Origin: Flavobacterium endoglycinae
GTDB taxonomy: Bacteria > Bacteroidota > Bacteroidia > Flavobacteriales > Flavobacteriaceae
Reading direction: 5' to 3'
Assembly: GCF_017352115.1 (NCBI RefSeq)
Contig: NZ_CP071448.1
Span: 3,570,001 to 3,634,000 of the forward strand
Length of the DNA: 64,000 nt
Shown piece by piece: positions 51,790-59,769 of the stretch. Made by a program: the position numbers and the translations under genes. The notes below the pieces were generated by a model, which saw only the letters and a list, made by a program, of their open reading frames with translations, searched no databases and had not been told where the DNA came from. How positions within the stretch are numbered: the stretch's first letter is position 1; the number at the start of each line of letters is the position of its first letter.

Positions 51790-51895
51790 GAGTGATTAGT
51801 GATTAGTGAAAAGTAATTAGTCAATAGTGAAAATTAGGTGTTTACAAAATTATCGTTGTCAGGCTAATTACTCATCACTTTTCAATAATCACTAA
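51790..51895. repeat. AGTGATT-word inverted repeat (family D)
   Basis: Left array 51790-51831: AGTGATT, AGTGATT, AGTGAAA, AGTAATT, AGTCAAT, AGTGAAA (period 7). Right array 51865-51895, read on the minus strand: AGTGATT, ATTGAAA, AGTGATG, AGTAATT. The two can pair across a loop of about 33 bp. Located between the Rrf2 and AEC promoters. Confidence 0.75.
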
Positions 51896-51907
51896 AATTT
51901 AAATACT

Positions 51908-51915
51908 TATTTTTG
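51908..51915 (+). promoter_or_regulatory. AEC transporter promoter (-7 element)
   Basis: TATTTTTG, exact -7, 15 bp before the ATG. The -33 position falls in the right arm of the family D repeat and has no TTG. Confidence 0.45.
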
Positions 51916-51930
51916 TTATGATCTTACCAT

Positions 51931-52839
51931 ATGAACAACTTTCTAATATTTCTATTTCTTTCACTCGGATTGATTTTACAGCGGGTAAAACAATTTCCGA
52001 CTCATATTTACAAGACGATTAACAAAATTGTTATTTATATATGTCTTCCGGCAATTACCTTATATCATATTCCAAAAATAAAATGGAGCAATGAATTATT
52101 GTTTCCGATAGGAGCGGGCTGGATTAGTTTTTTTCTGGCGTTTTTATTTTTTCATTTTTTAGGACGAAGATTAGGCTGGTCAAACAAGCTAATTGGTTGT
52201 TTGATTTTAACAGCAGGATTAAGTAATTCTTCGTTTTTAGGATATCCAATTGTGGAAGCTTTATTTGGGAAGAAAGGTTTGGAAACGGCGGTATTAGTAG
52301 ATCAGCCCGGAACTTTTGTGGTCGTTTCGACTTTGGGCGTTTTTGTCGCAGCTTTTTATTCGAATGGAAATCCCGATTTTAAAAGCATTGCTAAAAAGAT
52401 TATTTTCTTTCCGCCATTTATAACTTTTGTTGCGGCTTGTTTGCTGAATGTTTTTAACGCTGAATTGGATGCCAATATCGAATCGGTTTTATTGAAATTA
52501 GGAAGTCTGGTAACACCACTTGTTTTATTTTCGGTTGGATTGCAGTTGAGTTTTGATCGGAAAAGCCGCCATTGGAAATTTTTGCGTCTCGGACTTTTCT
52601 TCCGTTTAATTGTGACTCCTTTCATTATTTTCGTTTTATATGTTTTCATTTTTAACCAGCATTCCGAAGCCATTAAAATTACGATTATAGAAATTGCCAT
52701 GGCACCTATGATAACGGGCGCAATTCTGGCTTCGACTTATGGATTAAAACCCAAATTAAGCAGTATGATGATTGGTTTTGGAATTCCTATTTCGTTTATA
52801 ACGATTGCTTTATGGTACCTTATAATGGGATTTATTTAA
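51931..52839 (+). CDS. AEC (auxin efflux carrier) family transporter
   Basis: 302 residues, ten predicted TM helices in two halves of five, no soluble domain. Motifs in common with the family are LSNSSFLGYPIVEALFG (about 106-122) and LGSLVTPLVLFSVGLQLS (about 191-208). Bacterial members export malate, malonate or other carboxylates in inner membrane. The substrate is not predictable. Monocistronic. Confidence 0.88.
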   Translation: MNNFLIFLFLSLGLILQRVKQFPTHIYKTINKIVIYICLPAITLYHIPKIKWSNELLFPIGAGWISFFLAFLFFHFLGRRLGWSNKLIGCLILTAGLSNSSFLGYPIVEALFGKKGLETAVLVDQPGTFVVVSTLGVFVAAFYSNGNPDFKSIAKKIIFFPPFITFVAACLLNVFNAELDANIESVLLKLGSLVTPLVLFSVGLQLSFDRKSRHWKFLRLGLFFRLIVTPFIIFVLYVFIFNQHSEAIKITIIEIAMAPMITGAILASTYGLKPKLSSMMIGFGIPISFITIALWYLIMGFI

Positions 52840-52949
52840 CTTAAAATAGTAATTATATCGAGAAAGTAGAATTTTAACGTTTTTTAAGAAATTTGATGTT
52901 TTCTCTATATATTTTTTCTTTAATTTTAGAGAAACTAAAAAATTAAATT

Positions 52950-53588
52950 ATGTCAACATTACGATTAGGCGATATAGCTCCAGATTTTCACGCAGAAACC
53001 ACACAAGGTCCTATTAATTTTCACGAATGGTTAGGAGATTCGTGGGGTGTTTTATTTTCGCATCCTGCAGATTTTACTCCAGTTTGTACAACTGAGTTAG
53101 GAACTGTAGCGAATTATGTTCCTGAATTCCAAAAGAGAAATACAAAAGTTATTGCTTTGAGTGTGGATGGATTGGATTCTCACAAAGAGTGGATAAAAGA
53201 TATTAACGAGACTCAAAATACAGAAGTAAATTTCCCAATTATTGCTGATGAGGATAAGAAAGTAGCCAATCTATACGATATGCTTCATCCAAATGCAAGC
53301 GATAAATTTACAGTTCGTTCTGTTTTTGTTATCGGACCAGATAAAAAAATCAAATTGACTTTAACGTATCCAGCTTCTACAGGAAGAAATTTTGATGAAT
53401 TACTTCGTGTAATCGACAGTTTACAGTTAACGGCAAATTACAGTGTTGCCACTCCAGCAAACTGGAAAGATGGTGAAGATGTAGTCATTGCTCCTGCAAT
53501 TCCAGATAGCGATATTCCTGCTAAATTCCCAAAAGGACACACACCAATTAAGCCTTATCTGCGTTTAACACCGCAGCCGAATAAGTAA
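52950..53588 (+). CDS. 1-Cys peroxiredoxin (Prx6 family)
   Basis: 212 residues. The peroxidatic Cys46 lies in SHPADFTPVCTTELG, with Thr43 and an Arg later completing the site. There is no other Cys in the chain, so no resolving Cys: the 1-Cys Prx6 type, with the long C-terminal domain (about 165-212, ending KPYLRLTPQPNK). It reduces hydrogen peroxide and organic peroxides in the cytoplasm using an external thiol. A strong terminator and octamer repeats follow the stop. Confidence 0.94.
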   Translation: MSTLRLGDIAPDFHAETTQGPINFHEWLGDSWGVLFSHPADFTPVCTTELGTVANYVPEFQKRNTKVIALSVDGLDSHKEWIKDINETQNTEVNFPIIADEDKKVANLYDMLHPNASDKFTVRSVFVIGPDKKIKLTLTYPASTGRNFDELLRVIDSLQLTANYSVATPANWKDGEDVVIAPAIPDSDIPAKFPKGHTPIKPYLRLTPQPNK

Positions 53589-53592
53589 CTTT

Positions 53593-53652
53593 AAGGTTCA
53601 AAGGAGCAAAGGTTCAAAGGAGCAAAGGTTCAAAGGGACAGAGGGACAAAGT
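53593..53652. repeat. Octamer tandem array (family B, locus 3, left arm)
   Basis: Words of period 8 starting 4 bp after the peroxiredoxin stop codon: AAAGGTTC, AAAGGAGC, AAAGGTTC, AAAGGAGC, AAAGGTTC, AAAGGGAC, AGAGGGAC, AAAG (the first copy lacks its first A). The 16-bp dimer is repeated perfectly at 53593 and 53609. 53622-53644 is perfectly inverted at 53718-53740. Confidence 0.85.
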
Positions 53653-53654
53653 TT

Positions 53655-53696
53655 AAAGGCTGATATTTTTCCATTTGGAAAAATATCAGCCTTTTT
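53655..53696. terminator. Bidirectional terminator between peroxiredoxin and antiporter genes
   Basis: An 18 bp perfect stem, AAAGGCTGATATTTTTCC with its complement, and a 4-base loop ATTT, followed by TTATTTTC on the plus strand and AAAC... on the other. It lies exactly between the two arms of the family B repeat. Confidence 0.9.
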
Positions 53697-53701
53697 ATTT
53701 T

Positions 53702-55978
53702 CTACGAGATTTTTGAACCTCTGTCCCTTTGAACCTTTGCACCTTCAAAAGCCATCAAAGCGCTCATTCTTTTCTTATCTCCAACCACCCATAGGATGTC
53801 ATTTCTTTCTAAGACTAAACTAGATTCTGGGTTTAAGATGCGATTTCCGTTTCGTTCGATTCCTACGACCATTCCGTTAGTTTTGGCTCTGAATTGTCCG
53901 ATGCTTTTTTTGATGAATTCTTCTTGAGAAACTTCCAGCTGACGTAAAACAATATTTGTTTCTTCGACCTTTCCAGGCGCTTCGGTTTCATTTTGATTTA
54001 GGTATTTGGTAAACTCGGCAATTTGGGCATCGGTACCAATTACACAGATTTCATCGCTTGGAAATAAACGTTCGGTTTTGGTTGGAATAGGGATCGTAAC
54101 ATCTCCTCGTTTGATATAAGCAATGTTGATTCCTAATTGCTCCCGGATTTTTAATTCTTCTAAAGTTTTACCAACTAAATTGGATTCTTTTTTAATTTCA
54201 AAAAAGGACATATGACCATCCCACGGAGTTAAATTGGCATATCGTCTATCAATTTTTTTGTTTTCGCGGTCGTTGAGGTTTTTCAAGAAATGATTCTCAA
54301 TTTTATGATATTGTTCGTTTAATTTTTTAGGGAAAATTTGATACGCTCCAATCGCAATAATCAAGGCAATAAATGCGACTAAAGGAGAAAAGAAAATATT
54401 CAGCAAAAATCCTACGAAGAACAATCCAAGACTCATTCTAATTAAAATAAGCATTAAAAGGGCGCCGCGGTATTTTCGTTCTTCCCATAATGTTTCAACT
54501 TCATCTACTTTTACACGTCGCAGTGAAAGTGCCCATAAAAAAGGAGCAATTACGACTAAGGTTAATAAAGCCGCTAAAGTATTTCCGAATCGCGTATCAG
54601 CAACTAAAGGCGCAACGAATTTAGAAGACAATAAAATAATGGCCGTAATAATTATGGTATGGAGAATAATTTGTGTGATTGAAGATCTTAAAACAATCTG
54701 CCAAGTGCTTACTGATTTAATGGCTTGCGCATTTACACTGTAACGGTTGATATTTTTAACCCATTTTTTAGGCATTTTAGATTCTAAAAAAAGAGCAAAA
54801 CCTTCTGAATATTTAATTAAAAATGGAGTTGTAAAAGTTGTGATCGCCGAAACAGCCACGATAATTGGATACAAGAAATCACTGGTTACTTTTAAAGTCA
54901 TTCCAAGTGTGGCAATGATAAAAGAGAATTCTCCAATTTGCGCCAAACTCATTCCGGTTTGAACAGATTGTTTTAAAGGCTGTCCCGAAAGCAAAGCTCC
55001 AATTGAGGAACTAAATGCTTTTCCGAAAATAGTCAATAGCGTAATTAAAGCTACTGGAAGAGCGTATATAACTAATGTTCCAGGATTAATTAACATTCCC
55101 ACAGAAACGAAGAAAACAGCACCAAATAGATCCTTTACAGGCTGAATTAAATGTTCGATTTTTTCTGCCATTGTGGTTTCAGCAATGATTGATCCCATAA
55201 TGAAAGCTCCAAGTGCCGGAGAAAAACCAACATTGGCTGCAAAAATTACCATCATTAAACACAAAGCGAGCGAAATAATCAGCAGCATTTCATCGGTTAA
55301 AAGATGTTTGGCTTTTTTTAGAATAGTTGGAATAATGAAAATTCCGCCTAAGAACCAAATGATTAAAAAGAAAACCAGTTTTAAAACAGATTGTAAAAGT
55401 TCGGCTCCAGAAACCTGATCGCTCACGGCAATTGTTGAAAGGAGTACAAGCATTAAAATGGCAACGATATCTTCAACAATAAGAGCTCCAAATACAATTC
55501 CAACGAACTTTTTTCCTTTTACACCTAATTCGTCAAACGCTCTGATAATAATGGTTGTGGATGAAATAGAGAGTGTCGCTCCTAGAAAAATACTGTCCAT
55601 TTTTCCCCAGCCCATCCATTGGCCCACACAATATCCTATGAGTGTCATGAATAAAATCTGGGTGATGGCGGTGACGGAAGATGTACCGCCCACTTTCATC
55701 AACTTCTTAAAACTGAATTCGAGCCCTAAACTAAATAATAAAAATATAACACCGATTTCGGCCCAGACTTCGACACTTTTCATGTCGGTAATCGAAGGGA
55801 AAAAATCAAAATGGTTTCCCGCTAAAAAACCTGCAATCAGGTAGCCTAAAACCAAAGGTTGTTTCATTTTTTTAAATAGAAGAACGGCAATTCCGGCAGT
55901 CATCAGGATTAATCCCAGATCACTAATTAAGGGTTGTAAGTGGTGTGTACTTTCTGCAGCGGCATTTAAGGCAATCAT
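53702..55978 (-). CDS. CPA2 cation:proton antiporter with TrkA-C domains (Kef-like)
   Basis: 758 residues. The N-terminal Na+/H+ exchanger domain (about 15-395) has twelve TM helices and the motif SISSTTIIIRAFDELG; a second membrane part (about 425-560) is followed by two TrkA-C regulatory domains (about 585-655 and 670-745). It exchanges K+ or Na+ for protons. The last 13 residues, GAKVQRDRGSKIS, are encoded by family B octamers (GGTGC AAAGGTTC AAAGGGAC AGAGGTTC), so the chain appears to have gained or replaced its end by repeat sequence. Transcribed alone. Confidence 0.93.
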   Translation of the reverse strand: MIALNAAAESTHHLQPLISDLGLILMTAGIAVLLFKKMKQPLVLGYLIAGFLAGNHFDFFPSITDMKSVEVWAEIGVIFLLFSLGLEFSFKKLMKVGGTSSVTAITQILFMTLIGYCVGQWMGWGKMDSIFLGATLSISSTTIIIRAFDELGVKGKKFVGIVFGALIVEDIVAILMLVLLSTIAVSDQVSGAELLQSVLKLVFFLIIWFLGGIFIIPTILKKAKHLLTDEMLLIISLALCLMMVIFAANVGFSPALGAFIMGSIIAETTMAEKIEHLIQPVKDLFGAVFFVSVGMLINPGTLVIYALPVALITLLTIFGKAFSSSIGALLSGQPLKQSVQTGMSLAQIGEFSFIIATLGMTLKVTSDFLYPIIVAVSAITTFTTPFLIKYSEGFALFLESKMPKKWVKNINRYSVNAQAIKSVSTWQIVLRSSITQIILHTIIITAIILLSSKFVAPLVADTRFGNTLAALLTLVVIAPFLWALSLRRVKVDEVETLWEERKYRGALLMLILIRMSLGLFFVGFLLNIFFSPLVAFIALIIAIGAYQIFPKKLNEQYHKIENHFLKNLNDRENKKIDRRYANLTPWDGHMSFFEIKKESNLVGKTLEELKIREQLGINIAYIKRGDVTIPIPTKTERLFPSDEICVIGTDAQIAEFTKYLNQNETEAPGKVEETNIVLRQLEVSQEEFIKKSIGQFRAKTNGMVVGIERNGNRILNPESSLVLERNDILWVVGDKKRMSALMAFEGAKVQRDRGSKIS
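53707..53752. repeat. Octamer array within the antiporter gene (family B, locus 3, right arm)
   Basis: Read on the minus strand: GAAGGTGC, AAAGGTTC, AAAGGGAC, AGAGGTTC, AAAAATC. It is inverted relative to the array at 53593-53652, sharing 23 identical bases, and forms the antiporter's last codons and the bases before its stop. Confidence 0.85.
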
Positions 55979-56097
55979 AAGTGGTATTTTAGTTTTTTAG
56001 GAGCTAGTCCAGCTTTCCATTTCAAATAAAATCGGGGAACTTATTATGCATTATAATAGTTAGGTGAAATGATCTGGTTTAACTTCCAAGGTTAAAT

Positions 56098-56132
56098 AAA
56101 AAAAGCTATCTCGATAAAGATAGCTTTTTTTG
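56098..56132 (-). terminator. Terminator after purB
   Basis: AAAAAGCTATCT and AGATAGCTTTTT form a 12 bp stem with loop CGATAA and A/T-runs on both sides. Confidence 0.8.
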
Positions 56133-56153
56133 GTAGAATATTTTAGGTTTTCT

Positions 56154-57500
56154 TTAAATTCCTGTGTAATTACTAGGTGTTATCTGCAATAATTCTGCTC
56201 TAACAGCATCAGAAACTTCTAATGTTGCAATAAAATTATGAATTGCATTTTTGTCGATTGCTTCATTGGTTCTAGTTAAACCTTTTAAAGCTTCGTATGG
56301 ATTTGGATATGCTTCACGACGTAAAATAGTCTGGATGGCTTCTGCTACAACTGCCCAGTTTTTTTCTAAATCTTCAGCAAATTTACTTTCGTTTAAAAGC
56401 AATTTGTTCAAGCCTTTAAGAGTGGCTTCAAAAGCAATAATAGTATGTCCGAAAGGAACACCAACATTACGTAAAACAGTACTGTCAGTTAAGTCACGCT
56501 GTAATCTCGAAATAGGTAATTTTGCTGCTAAATGTTCTAAAATAGCGTTTGCAATTCCTAAGTTTCCTTCAGAGTTTTCAAAATCAATTGGGTTTACTTT
56601 ATGCGGCATTGCCGATGAACCAATTTCTCCTGCTTTGATTTTTTGTTTGAAATAATCCATTGAAACATACGTCCAAATGTCACGATCTAAATCGATAATA
56701 ATGGTGTTGATTCTTTTTAAAGCATCAAAGAAAGCAGCAAAATGATCGTAATGCTCAATTTGAGTGGTTGGGAAAGAATGTTGTAAACCCAGATTAGATT
56801 CAACAAATTTATTTCCGAATTGTTTCCAGTCAATTTGCGGATAGGCTACGTGATGCGCGTTGAAGTTTCCTGTTGCACCACCAAATTTAGCCGCAAACGG
56901 AATATTGAATAACAAGCGCATTTGTTCTTCAAGACGCTCAACGAAAACCAAAATTTCTTTTCCTAAACGTGTAGGAGAGGCAGGTTGTCCATGCGTACGT
57001 GCCAGCATTGGAATGTCTTTCCATTCTACACTTAATTCTTTTAATTTAGAAATTACAGAAATTAATGTTGGCATATAAACTTGCTCAAACGCTTCTTTTG
57101 TAGAAAGCGGAATTGCTGTATTGTTGATATCTTGAGATGTTAATCCGAAGTGAATGAACTCTTTGTATTGAGATAAACCTAATTTTTCAAAAGCATCTTT
57201 AATAAAGTATTCAACCGCTTTTACGTCGTGGTTGGTTACTTTTTCAGTTTCTTTAATCCAAAGTGCATCTTCGGTTGAGAAGTTTTTGTAGATGTTTCTT
57301 AAACTTTCAAATAAAGAAGAATCAATACCTTGTAATTGCGGTAATGGAATTTCGCATAAAGCAATGAAGTATTCAACTTCAACTAAAACACGATATTTTA
57401 TTAAAGCTTCTTCAGAAAAGAAAGGTGCTAAATTTTGAGTTTTATTTCTATATCTTCCGTCAATTGGCGATATAGCATTCAATTCGTTTAGAGTAGTCAT
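56154..57500 (-). CDS. purB: Adenylosuccinate lyase
   Basis: 448 residues from the ATG at 57500, which starts MTTLNELNAISPIDGRYR as in other PurB proteins; a longer frame to 57527 adds nine residues of no family character. The fumarase/aspartase signature GSSAMPHKVNPIDFENSEGN contains the catalytic Ser loop. The ARTHGQPASPTRLGKE segment is also intact. It removes fumarate from SAICAR and adenylosuccinate in purine synthesis. Followed by a terminator; no operon partner. Confidence 0.95.
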   Translation of the reverse strand: MTTLNELNAISPIDGRYRNKTQNLAPFFSEEALIKYRVLVEVEYFIALCEIPLPQLQGIDSSLFESLRNIYKNFSTEDALWIKETEKVTNHDVKAVEYFIKDAFEKLGLSQYKEFIHFGLTSQDINNTAIPLSTKEAFEQVYMPTLISVISKLKELSVEWKDIPMLARTHGQPASPTRLGKEILVFVERLEEQMRLLFNIPFAAKFGGATGNFNAHHVAYPQIDWKQFGNKFVESNLGLQHSFPTTQIEHYDHFAAFFDALKRINTIIIDLDRDIWTYVSMDYFKQKIKAGEIGSSAMPHKVNPIDFENSEGNLGIANAILEHLAAKLPISRLQRDLTDSTVLRNVGVPFGHTIIAFEATLKGLNKLLLNESKFAEDLEKNWAVVAEAIQTILRREAYPNPYEALKGLTRTNEAIDKNAIHNFIATLEVSDAVRAELLQITPSNYTGI

Positions 57501-57568
57501 TGTTATGTTGTTTTTCGAAAGGTGCAAATATAAGGTATTGTTAAAACTTCTGAAAGCTATATTCGGCC

Positions 57569-58261
57569 TTAAATTATGGTTTTGAAAATTTTATCCCAGA
57601 TGGTAAAGTAAAAACCAAAATTTCGGGATTCATTTTTATGATGATCGTTATGAAATCTGGTAGTCGAAATCCATTTGGTAAAATAATTTTGATACCAAAA
57701 AGAAGGAAAAATATCGGTTTTCAAGTGACCAAATATTCCGTAAGACAAATTCAGAATAAGATACGTTATAATACTCAGATAATTAAATTTTAAGATCGTA
57801 ATTAAAAACAGCCAGATAACTCCAAATCCCAAAGTTTCAATAGGGTGAAGTACATACAAACTGTAGACATTGGTTTCGACATGCGTATGATGCAGTTTAT
57901 GAATTGGATACAGCCATTTTAAATGGTGAACCAGATAATGAAAAAGAAACATTAAAAGATCCATTAACAAAATCAATAAAAGCGTATCGAAAAAGATAAG
58001 CTTTATAGATTCTGAAAAATCTATTTTTAGAATTCCGTAATGATATAATTCGAAACCTAATAAGGTTATGAAGGTGTTGCAAATGAGTGTTAATAAAACC
58101 CATTTTTGGTCTTTGCTTTTTAAAACGGTATTTTCTGGTTCGAAGATTTTTCCAATTAAAACGGATAGAATTATTAGCGCTAAGTTTTCGATTAAAAAGA
58201 AAACAAAGAGCCAGAATGCGTTTAATTGTGCCAACTGTTGTAACCAGCTTTCAAAAATCAT
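57569..58261 (-). CDS. Sterol desaturase/fatty acid hydroxylase family protein
   Basis: 230 residues, four to five TM helices. Histidine boxes for a di-iron centre: H108 and HH112-113 (FHYLVHH), HKLHHTH (121-127) and HNDHH (204-208). Family members hydroxylate or desaturate fatty acids, sterols, carotenoids or sphingolipids in the membrane; the substrate is unknown. Flavobacteria make hydroxylated lipids and carotenoids, so either is possible. The start overlaps the end of the sirtuin gene by 11 bp, so they are translated together. Confidence 0.88.
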   Translation of the reverse strand: MIFESWLQQLAQLNAFWLFVFFLIENLALIILSVLIGKIFEPENTVLKSKDQKWVLLTLICNTFITLLGFELYHYGILKIDFSESIKLIFFDTLLLILLMDLLMFLFHYLVHHLKWLYPIHKLHHTHVETNVYSLYVLHPIETLGFGVIWLFLITILKFNYLSIITYLILNLSYGIFGHLKTDIFPSFWYQNYFTKWISTTRFHNDHHKNESRNFGFYFTIWDKIFKTII

Positions 58262-58958
58262 GTTGTTTTTCTAAGTTCAATAAACTATTCCTTAAATCTG
58301 CAACTCCTTCCGAAGCAAATTTTGCGATGGTTTCTACTTTATTTCGAAGATTTGGAATGGCAATGGGTTTTGGATCAATATAAAAAACTGGAGTTGTACT
58401 TGGTGTGTAAGCAATTAATCCCGCTGCTGGATACACTTGTAACGAAGTCCCAATTACAGCAAAATAATCAGCCGTTTCGGTTATGTCAATTGCTTCTTCG
58501 AGTGCTGGAACTTCTTCTCCAAACCAAACAATATGCGGACGCAGTTGATGTCCGTTTTTATCCAAATCGCCTGTTATTAAATCTTCTGTCCAGTCTAAAA
58601 TGAGGTTTTTATTCTGCGTGCTTCTCACTTTTAATAATTCGCCATGCAAATGGAGAACGTTTGTACTTCCTGCACGTTCATGTAAATCATCAACGTTTTG
58701 AGTAATAATTTGTACCTCAAAATCGTTTTCCAGTTCGGCTAAAATCTGATGTCCTAAATTAGGCTGTACTTCTTTTAACTGCTGGCGTCTTTTGTTGTAA
58801 AAGTCTAAAACCAAATCTTGGTTTTTATACCAGCCTTCTGGAGTTGCCACTTCCATTACGTCATGTCCTTCCCATAATCCTTCGCTGTCGCGGAAAGTTT
58901 TAATACCGCTTTCAGCACTGATTCCGGCTCCAGTTAAAACAACAAGTTTCTTTTTCAT
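58251..58958 (-). CDS. Sir2 family NAD-dependent deacylase without zinc cysteines
   Basis: 235 residues, CobB-like. The NAD site GAGISAESGIKTFRDSEGLWEG (10-31) and TQNVDDLHERAG, the catalytic His105 in LHLHGELLK, and the Tyr54/Arg57 pair in FYNKRR are present; that pair is what CobB and SIRT5 use for succinyl- or malonyl-lysine. But the four zinc-binding Cys expected between residues 112 and 140 are all absent (VRSTQNKNLILDWTEDLITG). A zinc-less fold is thus indicated. It overlaps the desaturase gene. Confidence 0.9.
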   Translation of the reverse strand: MKKKLVVLTGAGISAESGIKTFRDSEGLWEGHDVMEVATPEGWYKNQDLVLDFYNKRRQQLKEVQPNLGHQILAELENDFEVQIITQNVDDLHERAGSTNVLHLHGELLKVRSTQNKNLILDWTEDLITGDLDKNGHQLRPHIVWFGEEVPALEEAIDITETADYFAVIGTSLQVYPAAGLIAYTPSTTPVFYIDPKPIAIPNLRNKVETIAKFASEGVADLRNSLLNLEKQHDF

Positions 58959-59063
58959 TCTTACTTTTATTAAAAGATAAAAATAGTAATTTCTGTATTC
59001 AGATGGTTAGTAATAGATAGGATTTGTATTATTTTTTTAAGAAATAAAGCGTATTTCTACTCG

Positions 59064-59093
59064 TTGTACGTCTTTTTAAATTATTTAGTTTTA
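59064..59093 (+). promoter_or_regulatory. cysC promoter
   Basis: TTG at 59064-59066, 19 bp spacer, TAGTTTTA at 59086-59093 (one mismatch at the last base). The leader is about 21 nt. Confidence 0.5.
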
Positions 59094-59121
59094 ATGCCAG
59101 ATTAGAGAAAGAAAATTCCCA

Positions 59122-59655
59122 ATGATTTTAATACAATTTACAGGTTTATCGGGTTCAGGAAAAACTACACTAGCACAAAATGTTAGGCAGCTGTTAATGG
59201 AAAATAATTACAATGCTGAGATTGTGGACGGCGATGTGTACCGAAAAACAATTTGTAAAGATTTAGGATTTTCTAAAGAAGACCGCTGTGAAAACGTGAG
59301 ACGGCTTTTTAATGTGGGGCGAAATTTAATCAGCGAAAATAAAATCGTCTTAATGTCGGTTATCAATCCATATGAAAATCTTCGGAATGAATTACGTTCT
59401 TTTGAGTTTGTGAGAACTATATTTTTAGATTGTTCAATTGCTAATTTGATTGAAAGAGACCCCAAAGGATTGTATAAAAAAGCACTGCTGCCAGACGATG
59501 ACGAGAATAAAATTAAAAACTTTACCGGAATCAGCGATGTTTTTGAAATTCCGCAGAAAGCAGATCTAATACTAAAAACAGATTCTGAACCTGTATCAGT
59601 TTCCACTCATAAGCTTTACCATTTTATAGTGAATAGCTTGGTTGCTTCTGTTTGA
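59122..59655 (+). CDS. cysC: Adenylylsulfate (APS) kinase
   Basis: 177 residues. P-loop GLSGSGKTT (8-16), the VDGDVYRKTICKDLGFSKEDR segment and the FLDCSIANLIERDPKGLYKKA stretch are the CysC signature. It phosphorylates APS at the 3' position to PAPS, the sulfate donor for sulfotransferases. No cysD/cysN or PAPS reductase lies nearby, so the APS source is elsewhere. The two downstream genes, ending in a sulfotransferase, suggest PAPS is for sulfation, not for sulfate assimilation. Confidence 0.9.
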   Translation: MILIQFTGLSGSGKTTLAQNVRQLLMENNYNAEIVDGDVYRKTICKDLGFSKEDRCENVRRLFNVGRNLISENKIVLMSVINPYENLRNELRSFEFVRTIFLDCSIANLIERDPKGLYKKALLPDDDENKIKNFTGISDVFEIPQKADLILKTDSEPVSVSTHKLYHFIVNSLVASV

Positions 59656-59769
59656 TTCAAAGTCTTTGTTAATTTGTAAACTTTTGCTTATTTATTTAAC
59701 AAATTGGCTTTTATAAATTTATATATTTACCTAGTAAAATATCCTTGTTAAATTTAATCCTGTAAGCGT

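Noticed and set aside
53593..53752. Tandem repeats near the antiporter as a CRISPR array
   Set aside because: Units are 8 bp with no spacers; no cas gene anywhere in the window.
57501..57527. Nine-residue N-terminal extension of PurB
   Set aside because: Adenylosuccinate lyases begin as at 57500.
58251..58958. Sirtuin as part of an anti-phage defence system
   Set aside because: Single CobB-like domain with no effector partner; neighbours are metabolic.
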